Below, piece after piece: positions 47,378 through 56,136 of a stretch of DNA of 64,000 nucleotides. A model generated the notes under the pieces. It saw only the letters and a program-made list of their open reading frames with translations, was not told where the DNA came from and made no database searches. The stretch covers positions 1,178,001-1,242,000 of the forward strand of contig NC_014151.1 of assembly GCF_000092865.1 (NCBI RefSeq). The letters run 5' to 3'. The DNA is from Cellulomonas flavigena DSM 20109 (GTDB lineage Bacteria > Actinomycetota > Actinomycetes > Actinomycetales > Cellulomonadaceae). Position 1 is the stretch's first letter. Each line of letters opens with the position of its first letter. The position numbers and the translations under genes are program-made.

Positions 47378-49948
47378 GTGAGAGCGATCCGCCGGTTCAC
47401 GGTCCGCACCGTCCTGCCCGAACCCCTCGCCGACCTCGACGAGCTCGCGCACAACCTGCGCTGGTCGTGGCACCCCGGGACCCGTGCCGTCTTCGAAGGG
47501 CTCGACGCTGCGCTCTGGGAGGAGGTCGGCGGTGATCCCGTCGCGCTGCTCGGCGCGCTGGGGCGCGAGCGGCTGGACGAGCTCGCCGCCGACGAGGAGC
47601 AGGTCGCGCGCGTGCGCGCCGCCGCGGCCGACCTGCGCGCGTACCGCGAGCAGCCCCGCTGGTACCAGCGCCAGAGCGCCGACGCGCTGCCCGCGTCGAT
47701 CGCGTACTTCTCGCCCGAGTTCGGCGTCGCCGCGACGCTGCCGCAGTACTCCGGCGGGCTCGGGGTCCTCGCGGGCGACCACCTCAAGGCGGCGTCCGAC
47801 CTCGGCGTCCCGGTCGTCGGCGTCGGCCTGCTGTACCGCGCCGGGTACTTCCGGCAGGCGCTCGACCGGTCCGGGCGGCAGACCGAGACGTACCCGGTGC
47901 TCGACCCCGACGGGCTGCCGCTCACCCTGCTGCGGGAGACCGACGGGGCGCCCGCGCAGGTGCAGCTCGCACTGCCCGGCGGCCGGACGCTGCACGCGCA
48001 GGTGTGGGTCGCGCAGGTCGGTCGGGTGCCGCTGCTGCTCCTCGACTCCGACGTGCCGGCGAACGACGACGCGGCGCGCGCCGTCACCGACCGGCTCTAC
48101 GGTGGCGCGGGCACCCACCGCCTGGAGCAGGAGCTGCTGCTCGGCGTCGGTGGGGTCCGCGCGCTGCGGACGCACGCCCGCTTGACCGACGGGCCCGCGC
48201 CCGACGTCTTCCACACCAACGAGGGGCATGCCGGGTTCCTCGGCGTCGAACGGGTCCGCGAGCTCGTGGTCGACGGCACGTCGTTCGCGACCGCGCTCGA
48301 GCTGGTCCGGGCGACCACCGTCTTCACGACGCACACGCCGGTGCCCGCCGGCATCGACCGCTTCGAGCGCAGGACGGTCGAGCAGTACCTGCAGGCCCTC
48401 GACGAGACGAGGACGCTGCCGCTCGAGGACGTGCTCGCGCTCGGCACCGAGGACCACGAGGGCGGCGACCCACGACTGTTCAACATGGCCGTGATGGGCC
48501 TGCGACTGGCCGGCCGCGCGAACGGGGTCTCCCGGCTGCACGGGCGCGTGTCCCGCGAGATGTTCGCCGGCCTGTGGCCGGGGTTCGACCCGCAGGAGGT
48601 GCCCATCGGCTCGATCACGAACGGCGTGCACGCGCCGACGTGGGTCGCCCCGGAGCTCGCGGCGCTGGCCGCGCACCGCATGAGCGCGCAGGACCTCGCC
48701 ACGGGTGCCGGCTGGGAGGCGGGCGGCACGGTGGGTGACACCGAGCTGTGGCAGCTGCGGCGACGGCTGCGCACCAGGCTCGTCACGGACGTCCGCCGCC
48801 GGCTGCGTGCGTCGTGGCTGCGGCGCGGCGCGCTGCCCGCGGACCTGCGCTGGACCGACGACGCGTTCTCGCCCGACGTGCTCACCATCGGCTTCGCCCG
48901 CCGCGTGCCGACGTACAAGCGCCTGACGCTGATGCTCGCCGATCCCGAGAGGTTCGCGGCGCTGCTGCTCGACGCGGACCGTCCCGTGCAGGTGGTGGTC
49001 GCCGGCAAGGCGCACCCGGCCGACGAGCCCGGCAAGCGGCTCATCGCCGAGCTCGTCGCGTTCGCCGACCAGCACCACGTGCGCCACCGCATCGCCTTCC
49101 TCCCGGACTACGACATGCGCATGGCCGCGACGCTGTACCCGGGTTGCGACGTGTGGCTCAACAACCCGCTGCGCCCGCTGGAGGCGTGCGGCACGTCGGG
49201 CATGAAGGTCGCCCTGAACGGTGGCCTCAACCTGTCCGTGCTCGACGGCTGGTGGGACGAGTGGCACGACGAGGACAACGGCTGGGTCATCCCGACCGCG
49301 GACGGTGTCGACGACGCCGGCGCGCGGGACGCGGCCGAGGCCGCCGCGCTGTACGACGTGCTCGAGCAGCAGGTCGTGCCGACCTTCTACGACCGTGACG
49401 CCGAGGACGTGCCGCGACGCTGGATCGCGATGGTGCGGCACACCCTCGCGACGCTGGGCCCGAAGGTGCAGGCGACGCGCATGGTCGCGGACTACGTTGC
49501 CCACCTGTACGTCCCGGCGGCGGCGTCGGGCGCCGCGCTCGGCGCCGACGGGCTGACGGGTGCGGCGGCGCTCGCGGACTGGCGCGAGCGCGTGCGCGCC
49601 GCGTGGCCGCGCGTGCGGGTCGACCACGTCGACTCCGGTGGTGTGGCCACGTCACCGCAGGTGGGGGACACGCTGCACGTCCAGGCGTGGGTCGCGCTGG
49701 GCGACCTGTCGCCGGACGACGTCGAGGTGCAGGTGCTGCACGGCCCCGTGGCGCCGGACGACGAGATCGCCGAGTTCCGCGTCACGGCCCTGCGCCTGGA
49801 CGACAGCCTCGAGGCGGACCGGTACGGGTACTCCGGGGACGTCGCGCTCACCGCCCCCGGCCCCTTCGGCTACACGGTCCGCGTCGTCCCCCGCCACGCG
49901 GCCCTGACGTCGGTGGCAGCCGCGGGCCTGGTGACCACGGCCCCCTGA
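47378..49948 (+). CDS. glgP: Alpha-glucan phosphorylase
   Basis: PLP enzyme that releases glucose-1-phosphate from the ends of alpha-glucans. 856 residues. DUF3417-type N-terminal domain to about 110 (LAHNLRWSWHPGTRAVFE), then the phosphorylase core with the PLP lysine K610 in CGTSGMKVALNGG. This is the shorter, archaeal/actinobacterial type. GTG at 47378 follows a TAGTCT box by seven bases. A C-rich repeat and a palindrome follow its stop. Confidence 0.95.
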   Translation: MRAIRRFTVRTVLPEPLADLDELAHNLRWSWHPGTRAVFEGLDAALWEEVGGDPVALLGALGRERLDELAADEEQVARVRAAAADLRAYREQPRWYQRQSADALPASIAYFSPEFGVAATLPQYSGGLGVLAGDHLKAASDLGVPVVGVGLLYRAGYFRQALDRSGRQTETYPVLDPDGLPLTLLRETDGAPAQVQLALPGGRTLHAQVWVAQVGRVPLLLLDSDVPANDDAARAVTDRLYGGAGTHRLEQELLLGVGGVRALRTHARLTDGPAPDVFHTNEGHAGFLGVERVRELVVDGTSFATALELVRATTVFTTHTPVPAGIDRFERRTVEQYLQALDETRTLPLEDVLALGTEDHEGGDPRLFNMAVMGLRLAGRANGVSRLHGRVSREMFAGLWPGFDPQEVPIGSITNGVHAPTWVAPELAALAAHRMSAQDLATGAGWEAGGTVGDTELWQLRRRLRTRLVTDVRRRLRASWLRRGALPADLRWTDDAFSPDVLTIGFARRVPTYKRLTLMLADPERFAALLLDADRPVQVVVAGKAHPADEPGKRLIAELVAFADQHHVRHRIAFLPDYDMRMAATLYPGCDVWLNNPLRPLEACGTSGMKVALNGGLNLSVLDGWWDEWHDEDNGWVIPTADGVDDAGARDAAEAAALYDVLEQQVVPTFYDRDAEDVPRRWIAMVRHTLATLGPKVQATRMVADYVAHLYVPAAASGAALGADGLTGAAALADWRERVRAAWPRVRVDHVDSGGVATSPQVGDTLHVQAWVALGDLSPDDVEVQVLHGPVAPDDEIAEFRVTALRLDDSLEADRYGYSGDVALTAPGPFGYTVRVVPRHAALTSVAAAGLVTTAP

Positions 49949-49957
49949 TCCCACCAT

Positions 49958-50002
49958 CTCCCTCCATCCCCGCTCCCTCCATACCCGCTCCCTCCATCCC
50001 CG
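49958..50002 (+). repeat. Three tandem 15-bp C-rich repeats
   Basis: CTCCCTCCATCCCCG occurs three times in a row (49958, 49973, 49988), the middle copy with one change (A for C). The RNA downstream of glgP is thus C rich and G poor, as favoured by Rho, and is followed at once by a palindrome. Confidence 0.85.
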
Positions 50003-50003
50003 G

Positions 50004-50059
50004 CGAACAAGACCTTCTGCCGCTCATGTGACCTCATGAGCGGCAGAAAGCCTTGTTCG
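50004..50059. repeat. Palindromic repeat, copy 1
   Basis: Arms at 50004-50028 and 50035-50059 pair over 25 positions with two mismatches and a 6-base loop. The left arm starts CGAACAAGACCTTCTGCCGC. The same arms occur in copy 2 at 51175-51234, on the other side of the DUF559 gene. Confidence 0.9.
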
Positions 50060-50063
50060 GCGA

Positions 50064-50080
50064 ACCGACCACAGGTCGGT
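50064..50080. repeat. Small inverted repeat
   Basis: ACCGACC, ACA, GGTCGGT: a perfect 7-bp stem four bases after palindrome copy 1, in the leader of the DUF559 gene. Confidence 0.5.
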
Positions 50081-50171
50081 GGCCGGGGTGGTGCATCCAC
50101 AGGTGGGCGGGGCCACGGGCGCTGGGGGTCCGAGGGGATGGTCGGGTTCGGGGGTGAGACCTGCTGCTCCC

Positions 50172-51212
50172 GTGCCCGAGGCGCTGCTCCGACGTGCTCG
50201 TCGGCAGGAGGGGCTCGTCTCGACCCGCCAGTGCGATGCGGCCGGGCTGACACGGCACCGCCGGACCGCGCTCCGGCGCTCGGGTGTCCTGGTGCCCGTC
50301 GTCCGCGGGGTGCTCGACCTCGCGTCCGAGGTCGAGCGGTGGTGGGGAGCCCCGCTGTTCGGTGACGCGGCCGCGGGGCGGGAGGAGCTCCGCGACCCGG
50401 ACCACCTGCGGCGGCGGTCCGCCTGGACGGCGCTGCTCGCGCTCGGACCCGAGCGGGCGGTCGCGGTCGGTGCGTGCGCCCTCGCGCTGTACGGGGTGGA
50501 GGGTCTGCCTCGCGACATCCGCCCCGAGGCCAGTCTCGAGGCCGGGGATGCCGGGGGTGCGACTGTCGTCGCGGAGGACGGCGGCCCCGCCGGCCCGCGC
50601 CGTCCTCGCGGGGTGGCGCGGGCGCGGCAGTTCCGGACGGCGGAGATCCACGTCGTCCGCGGGGCGCGCATGGTGGCACCCGAGCTGGCGCTCGCGCAGG
50701 CGGTGTGCGAGCTGTCGCGGGAGCACGCTGTCGCCGTGCTCGACTCGGCCGTCCAGCAGCGACTGGTGACGCCGGACCTGCTCGCCGTACGCGCGCTGGC
50801 ACGAGGGCGCCGGGGTGCCGCACGGCTCGCTGACTGGTGGGAACTCGTCGACGGTCGGGCGCAGTCACCGCTGGAGACGAGGGCACGACTCCAGTGCGTC
50901 GACGCCTGCATCCCGCCGGACGACCTCCAGGTCCCGGTCCGGGACGTTCGAGGGCGCATCGTGGCGCGCGGCGACCTCGGGTGGCACCTCGCCGGCGACC
51001 GTCTCCTCGTCGTCGAGATCGACGGCCGGGGTCCGCACTCGACCCCGGCGGCCCTCTACCGCGACCGCGAGCGCCAGAACGCGATCGTCGCCTCCGGCAC
51101 CGTCGTCCTGCGCTTCACGGCGGCCGATGTCGGCTCGGCTCGCGTCGTCCCGGTCATCCGGCCACTCCTCGCCGGCCGAACAAGACCTTCTGCCGCTCAT
51201 CGGGCTCTGTGA
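50172..51212 (+). CDS. AbiEi-type/DUF559 nuclease-like protein between two palindromes
   Basis: 346 residues. About 1-45 is a winged-helix domain like the AbiEi antitoxin N-terminus (LLRRARRQEGLVSTRQCDAA). About 240-340 is a DUF559 (Vsr/PD-(D/E)xK-like) domain with SPLETRARL, GDLGW and VVEIDGRGPHS, giving plausible metal-binding acids. No partner toxin gene adjoins it. The GTG at 50172 sits right before the winged helix; in-frame GTGs at 50079 and 50154 would add poorly structured residues. The last 11-12 codons and the stop are formed by palindrome copy 2. Role unknown; defence or mobile-element nuclease are the obvious options. Confidence 0.82.
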   Translation: MPEALLRRARRQEGLVSTRQCDAAGLTRHRRTALRRSGVLVPVVRGVLDLASEVERWWGAPLFGDAAAGREELRDPDHLRRRSAWTALLALGPERAVAVGACALALYGVEGLPRDIRPEASLEAGDAGGATVVAEDGGPAGPRRPRGVARARQFRTAEIHVVRGARMVAPELALAQAVCELSREHAVAVLDSAVQQRLVTPDLLAVRALARGRRGAARLADWWELVDGRAQSPLETRARLQCVDACIPPDDLQVPVRDVRGRIVARGDLGWHLAGDRLLVVEIDGRGPHSTPAALYRDRERQNAIVASGTVVLRFTAADVGSARVVPVIRPLLAGRTRPSAAHRAL

Positions 51213-51234
51213 GCGGCAGAAGGTCTTGTTCGGC
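51175..51234. repeat. Palindromic repeat, copy 2 (perfect)
   Basis: Arms at 51175-51199 and 51210-51234 are exact 25-bp reverse complements with a 10-base loop. It shares its arm sequence with copy 1 and contains the stop codon of the DUF559 gene at the loop/right-arm border. Confidence 0.93.
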
Positions 51235-51283
51235 GGGGGTGTGGGAGGGGTGGGGTGTGGGAGGTGTGGGGTGTGGGGTGGGG
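51234..51283. repeat. G-rich low-complexity tract
   Basis: Runs of three to five G separated by T, GTGT or A, for example GGTGTGGGAGG twice. On the minus strand it is a C-rich RNA right after the stop of the FAD dehydrogenase and before palindrome copy 2, mirroring the glgP side. The G runs could also form a quadruplex. Confidence 0.75.
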
Positions 51284-52939
51284 TCAGAGGGTGTCGACGA
51301 GGGCGCGGCCCGTGACTCGGCCCGTGTGGAGGCAGCCGGCGAGGAACGTGCCCTCCAGGGCGCGGTGGCCGTGGACGCCGCCGCCGCCGAAGCCGGCGGC
51401 CTCCCCGACGGCCCACAGACCGGGGAGCACCTCGCCGTCGGGGCGCAGGACGCGGCCCTCGAGGTCGGTCGCGAGACCCCCGAGGGTCTTGCGGGTCAGC
51501 ACCGACAGCCGGACCGCGTAGAGCGGACCGTGCGCCGGGTCGAGGAGCCGGTGCGGTGGGGCGACGCGGATCGCGCGGTCGACCACGTACCGGCGCGCCA
51601 TGGCGGTGGCGGTGACCTGCAGGTCCTTGCCCAGGCCCGTGGTGACCTGGGCGTCGCGCGCCACGATGGTGGCGGTGAGCGCGTCGGCGTCGATGCGGGG
51701 CGTGCCGGTGAGCGCGTTCATGCCGGCGGCGAGCTCGGCGGGCGTCGTCGCGGCGACGAACTCCGGCGAGCGCTGGGCGAACGTCTCGACGGGGCCCACG
51801 GCGTCACGTCGCACCCGCTGGAGCAGCAGGCGGACGTCGCGGCCCGTGAGGTCGGGGTTCTGCTCCGAGCCGGACAGCGCCAGCTCCTTGCCGAGGATCG
51901 TGCGGTCGAGCACGAACCACGAGTGGTCGTCACCGCGCGCCGTCACGTGCTGCAGCGCGCCGAGCGAGTCGAACCCCGGGAACAGCGGCGCGGGCAGGCG
52001 GTTGCCGTCGGCGTCGAGCCATAGCGAGCTCGGGCCCGGGAGGATGCGGATGCCGTGCCGTGTCCACACCGGGGAGTGGTTCGCGATCCCCTCGGGGTAG
52101 TGCCACATGCGCGCCGGGTGCGCGACGTGCGCGCCGGCCCGCCGGGCCGCCTCGATGCCGGAGCCGTCGACGTGGTCCGGCACGCCCGACAGCATCCGCT
52201 CCGGCAGCCGACCCGCGGACGGCGGCCACGTGGCGCGCACCAGGTCGTGGTTCGCGCCGATCCCGCCGGTGGCGACGACGACGGCCGGCGCGTCGACCGC
52301 GAACTCGCCGACGGCACGCCGCGACGAGGGGGCGCCCCGCTCGGCCTCGTCGGGCGCGAGCACGTCGCCCCGGACCCCGGTCACGCGCCCGTCGGTCGTC
52401 GTGAGGGCCGTCACCCGGTGGCGGAAGCGCACCTCGACGCGACCGTCGTGGTGCGCGTCGAGCAGCATCCGGACGAACGGCTCGAGGATGCCCGGCCCGG
52501 TGCCCCAGGTCACGTGGAAGCGGGGGACCGAGTTGCCGTGCCCGTCGGCGAGATACCCGCCGCGCTCGGCCCACTGCACGAGCGGGAACCAGCGCACGCC
52601 GAGGCGGTGCAACCACGGCCGCAGCCCGCCGGCGGCGAAGTCGACGAACCCCTCGGCCCACGCGCGTCCCCAGCGGTCCGACCCGTCGTCGGCGAACGCC
52701 GCCGAGCCCAGCCAGTCCGCGAGCGCGAGCTCCGCGCTGTCGCGCACGCCGAGGCGACGCTGCTCGGGGGAGTCGACGAGGAACAGGCCGCCGAACGACC
52801 ACCACGCCTGACCGCCGAGGCTCGCGGGTGGCTCGGCGTCGAGCAGGAGCACGCGCCGGCCGGCGGCGAGCAGCTCGGTGGTGGTGACCAGGCCGGCGAG
52901 GCCCGCACCGACGACCACGACGTCGTGGGAGTCCGTCAT
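51284..52939 (-). CDS. FAD-dependent oxidoreductase, ketosteroid-dehydrogenase-like
   Basis: 551 residues. N-terminal dinucleotide-binding VVVVGAGLAGLVTT, ATGGIGANHDLVR in the FAD domain, and a C-terminal GLWAVGEAAGFGGGGVHGHRALEGTF segment typical of the succinate dehydrogenase/fumarate reductase/KstD flavoprotein group. The substrate is not evident. ATG at 52939 is chosen over the GTG at 52948 because a TAGCGT box ends seven bases before the ATG and would exclude the GTG from the mRNA. It interrupts a row of glucan genes without an obvious metabolic link. Confidence 0.88.
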   Translation of the reverse strand: MTDSHDVVVVGAGLAGLVTTTELLAAGRRVLLLDAEPPASLGGQAWWSFGGLFLVDSPEQRRLGVRDSAELALADWLGSAAFADDGSDRWGRAWAEGFVDFAAGGLRPWLHRLGVRWFPLVQWAERGGYLADGHGNSVPRFHVTWGTGPGILEPFVRMLLDAHHDGRVEVRFRHRVTALTTTDGRVTGVRGDVLAPDEAERGAPSSRRAVGEFAVDAPAVVVATGGIGANHDLVRATWPPSAGRLPERMLSGVPDHVDGSGIEAARRAGAHVAHPARMWHYPEGIANHSPVWTRHGIRILPGPSSLWLDADGNRLPAPLFPGFDSLGALQHVTARGDDHSWFVLDRTILGKELALSGSEQNPDLTGRDVRLLLQRVRRDAVGPVETFAQRSPEFVAATTPAELAAGMNALTGTPRIDADALTATIVARDAQVTTGLGKDLQVTATAMARRYVVDRAIRVAPPHRLLDPAHGPLYAVRLSVLTRKTLGGLATDLEGRVLRPDGEVLPGLWAVGEAAGFGGGGVHGHRALEGTFLAGCLHTGRVTGRALVDTL

Positions 52940-52946
52940 GCGTCGC

Positions 52947-52952
52947 ACGCTA
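52947..52952 (-). promoter_or_regulatory. -10 box of the FAD oxidoreductase, leaderless spacing
   Basis: Reads TAGCGT on the minus strand, seven bases before the ATG, with no ribosome-binding site. It lies in the 39-bp gap after glgX. Confidence 0.45.
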
Positions 52953-52978
52953 CCGGCCGTCCCCGCGCGTGGCCGGTC

Positions 52979-55195
52979 TCAGGGGCGCACGTACACCCGC
53001 ATGCTCAGCGGCTCCACGGTGGTCTGCGACCCGACCGCCTGGTGCAGGCCGCCGGAGATCGCCGGTGTCGACACCTCCGACGGGTGCTCCCACACGGAGT
53101 CCCACACCAGCCGCCACGCGTCGCCGACGCCGTCCGCGAGCGTCACGGTGACCGTGTCGAGCGCGCCGTTGACGACGAGCAGCACCTCGTCGTCGTCGGG
53201 GAGCGGGGCGACCCGCACCATCTGGAACGTGCGGACGGACGCGTCGTGCCAGCGGTCGTGGTCGAACGGGGTGCCGTCCGCGCCGTACCAGCCGAGGTCC
53301 GGCGGGCCACCGGGCGTCCGCGGGCGCCCGCTGTAGAACTCCTGCGTGCGCAGCGCGGGGTGGTCGCGACGCAGCGCCACCAGGTGGCGGGCGGTGGCGA
53401 GCAGGTCGCTGCGCCACGGTGTCAGGTCCCACCGCACCCACGACGTCTCGTCGTCGAGGCAGTAGGCGTTGTTGTTGCCGCGCTGCGTGCGCCCGATCTC
53501 GTCGCCCGCCGTGATCATCGGCGTGCCGGCGGCCAGCACGAGGGTCGCGAACAGGTTGCGCACCGAGCGGCGGCGCAGCGGTGCGACGTCGGCCGCCGGG
53601 GAGTCGCGCTGCACAGGGCCCTCGACGCCGTGGTTCCAGGACCGGTTGTCGTCGGAGCCGTCGCGGTTCTGCTCGCCGTTCGCGGCGTTGTGCTTGTGGT
53701 CGTAGGCGACGAGGTCCGCCATCGTGAAGCCGTCGTGCGCCGTGACGAAGTTGACCGACGCGCGGGGCCCGCGCACCAGTGGCGGCGTGCCGTGGCCGAA
53801 CAGGTCGACCGAGCCGGCGAGCCGCGTCGCCAGGTCGCGCACGCGGTGGCCCGGCAGGCCGTGGGCGGCGCGCCCGGGGTCGGCCAGCCAGAACGAGCGG
53901 ACCGCGTTGCGGAACCGGTCGTTCCACTCCGCGAACGGCGCGGGGAACTGCCCCGTCCGCCATCCGCCCGGGCCGACGTCCCACGGCTCGGCGACGAGCT
54001 TGAGCCCCGCCAGCGCGGGGTCCGTGGCCGCGGCGACGAGCGTCGCGTGGTCGGGGCGGAAGCCGTCGGGCCCGCGACCGAGCGTCACGGCGAGGTCGAA
54101 CCGGAAGCCGTCGACGCCGACCACGTCCGCCCAGTACCGCAGCGAGTCGAGCGTCATCGCGACCACGCCCGTGCGGCGGAAGTCGAGCGCGTTGCCGGTG
54201 CCCGTGACGTCGAGGAGCGTGGCGGGCACACCGCCGTCGTGCGTGTAGTAGTACGCGTTGTCCAGCCCGCGCCAGGACACGTGCTGGCCCGGCAGCCCGC
54301 CCTCGCAGGTGTGGTTGTGGACGACGTCGAGCAGCACCTCGAGGCCCGCCTCGTGCAGCGCGTGCACGGTCGCGCGGACCTCGTCGAGGACGGCGCCCGC
54401 CCCGGCGGCGCGCGCCGCGGGCGTCGCGTAGGCGGCGTGCGGTGCGAAGAAGCCGAGCGTGGAGTAGCCCCAGTAGTTCGTCAGCCCGCGGGCGACCAGG
54501 TGCGGTTCGGAGGAGAACGCGTGGATCGGCAGCAGCTCCACCGCCGTCACGCCGAGCGAGAGCAGGTGGTCGACCACGGCGGGGTGCGCGAGTCCTGCGT
54601 AGGTGCCCCGCAGCTCGGGCGGCAGCGCGGGGTGCAGGCGCGTCAGGCCCTTGGTGTGGGCCTCGTAGACGACCGTGCGGGACCACGGGGTCCACGGGCG
54701 GTTCGCGGCCGGGTCCGGGCCGGGCAGCCGGCGCGTGTCGACGACGACGCCGTGCGGCACGTGCGCCGCGGAGTCGCGGCCGTCCCGCGGGCCGTACGGG
54801 TCGCCCACCAGGTCCTCGCCGACGACGTGCCCGTAGGTCTGCGGTCCGTACCCCATCTCACCGGCCAGGCCGCGCGCGTACGGGTCGACGAGCAGCTTGG
54901 CGGGGTTGTAGCGCATGCCGTGCACGGGCTCCCACGGGCCGTCGGCGCGCAGGCCGTAGCGCTGGCCCGGCCGCACGCCGGGCACGGACGCCGACCACAC
55001 GCCCAGGCGCGGTCCTACCAGCGGGACGCGTCGCTCGGTGGGTGCCTCGTGCGGCCCGTCGAGCAGGCACAGCTCGACCGCGGTGGCGTGCGGCGCGAGC
55101 ACCGCGACGTCGACGCCCGTGTCGGTGACGTGCACGCCGAGGTGCACGGGCCCGCGCAGCGGACCGGTCGGCGCGGTGTCGTTCACGGGGACCAT
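52979..55195 (-). CDS. glgX: Glycogen debranching enzyme (isoamylase type)
   Basis: GH13_11 enzyme that cuts alpha-1,6 branches left after phosphorolysis by GlgP. 738 residues. CBM48-like N-terminal domain, then the barrel with nucleophile D367 in DGFRFDLAV, acid/base E403 in LVAEPWD, and the VNFVTAHDGFT aspartate. ATG 55195 is used; a GTG three codons later is possible. Divergent from etfB. Confidence 0.95.
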   Translation of the reverse strand: MVPVNDTAPTGPLRGPVHLGVHVTDTGVDVAVLAPHATAVELCLLDGPHEAPTERRVPLVGPRLGVWSASVPGVRPGQRYGLRADGPWEPVHGMRYNPAKLLVDPYARGLAGEMGYGPQTYGHVVGEDLVGDPYGPRDGRDSAAHVPHGVVVDTRRLPGPDPAANRPWTPWSRTVVYEAHTKGLTRLHPALPPELRGTYAGLAHPAVVDHLLSLGVTAVELLPIHAFSSEPHLVARGLTNYWGYSTLGFFAPHAAYATPAARAAGAGAVLDEVRATVHALHEAGLEVLLDVVHNHTCEGGLPGQHVSWRGLDNAYYYTHDGGVPATLLDVTGTGNALDFRRTGVVAMTLDSLRYWADVVGVDGFRFDLAVTLGRGPDGFRPDHATLVAAATDPALAGLKLVAEPWDVGPGGWRTGQFPAPFAEWNDRFRNAVRSFWLADPGRAAHGLPGHRVRDLATRLAGSVDLFGHGTPPLVRGPRASVNFVTAHDGFTMADLVAYDHKHNAANGEQNRDGSDDNRSWNHGVEGPVQRDSPAADVAPLRRRSVRNLFATLVLAAGTPMITAGDEIGRTQRGNNNAYCLDDETSWVRWDLTPWRSDLLATARHLVALRRDHPALRTQEFYSGRPRTPGGPPDLGWYGADGTPFDHDRWHDASVRTFQMVRVAPLPDDDEVLLVVNGALDTVTVTLADGVGDAWRLVWDSVWEHPSEVSTPAISGGLHQAVGSQTTVEPLSMRVYVRP

Positions 55196-55277
55196 GGTGC
55201 CAGGACACGCGTCCGGGTCGTGTCGCACGTGTTTCCACCAGGCGAACACCCCGCACGGGAGAACCGGACCGGGACGG

Positions 55278-55283
55278 TAGCCT
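55278..55283 (+). promoter_or_regulatory. -10 box of etfB, leaderless spacing
   Basis: TAGCCT ends seven bases before the etfB GTG, and no ribosome-binding site is present, so the mRNA probably starts at the start codon. Confidence 0.5.
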
Positions 55284-55290
55284 GCACGGC

Positions 55291-56085
55291 GTGAGGATCG
55301 TCGTCTGCGTGAAGTTCGTCCCCGACATCCAGTCCGACCGGCAGCTCGGTCCCGACGGGCGCGTCGTGCGGGACGGCGGTGACGGCACCCTCAACGAGCT
55401 CGACGAGAACGCCGTCGAGGCCGCGCTCGTGCTCGCCGAGGAGCACGACGGGGAGGTGGTGGTGCTCACCGTCGGTCCCGACGACGCCGTGGACGCGGTC
55501 CGCAAGGGCCTGCAGATGGGCGCCGACGAGGCCGTCCACGTGCTCGACGACGCCGTCGCCGGGTCCGACGCGATCGGCACCGCGACGGTGCTCGCCGCCG
55601 CGGTCCGCCGCATCGGCGCGGAGGCCCCGGTCGACCTCGTCGTCACCGGCATGGCAGGGCTCGACGGCCTGACGTCGCTGCTCCCGACCGCGCTCGCGGA
55701 GCAGCTCGACCTCCCGGCGCTGCCGCTCGCGTCGGCCCTGACGGTCGACGCCGACGCCCGCACCGTGACCGTGAGCCGCCGCCTCGACCACGCGACGGAG
55801 ACGCTCACCGCGGACATTCCGGCGCTCGTGTCCGTCACGGACGGCATCAACGAGCCGCGGTACCCCAACTTCAAGGGCATCATGGCCGCCCGCAAGAAGC
55901 CCGTGACGACGCTGTCGCTCGCCGAGCTCGGTGTCGACCCGGCGACCGTGGGTGCCGCCGGCGCTCGCACGCGGGTGCTCGAGGCCGCGCCCCGCCCGCC
56001 GCGCGAGGACCGCGTCCTGCTCACCGACACGGGCGACGCCGGCACGCGGCTGGCGGCCTGGCTCGTCGAGCGCAAGCTCGTCTGA
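55291..56085 (+). CDS. etfB: Electron transfer flavoprotein subunit beta
   Basis: 264 residues. AMP-binding subunit of the heterodimeric ETF that takes electrons from acyl-CoA and related dehydrogenases. MRIVVCVKFVPDIQSDRQL start, the conserved NELDENAVEAAL segment and the SVTDGINEPRYPNFKGIM loop identify it. GTG start with probable leaderless mRNA. etfA follows after 51 bases. Confidence 0.94.
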   Translation: MRIVVCVKFVPDIQSDRQLGPDGRVVRDGGDGTLNELDENAVEAALVLAEEHDGEVVVLTVGPDDAVDAVRKGLQMGADEAVHVLDDAVAGSDAIGTATVLAAAVRRIGAEAPVDLVVTGMAGLDGLTSLLPTALAEQLDLPALPLASALTVDADARTVTVSRRLDHATETLTADIPALVSVTDGINEPRYPNFKGIMAARKKPVTTLSLAELGVDPATVGAAGARTRVLEAAPRPPREDRVLLTDTGDAGTRLAAWLVERKLV

Positions 56086-56136
56086 CGCCTCCTGCGTCCC
56101 GCCCCGCACCCACCACCGTCGCCCCGGAGGACCGTC

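Noticed and set aside
49958-50002. Three 15-bp repeats considered as a CRISPR remnant
   Set aside because: Directly adjoining units without spacers, no cas genes; simple C-rich tandem repeat.
50172-51212. Complete AbiE toxin-antitoxin pair
   Set aside because: Only the AbiEi-like winged helix is present, fused to DUF559; no AbiEii nucleotidyltransferase gene is next to it.
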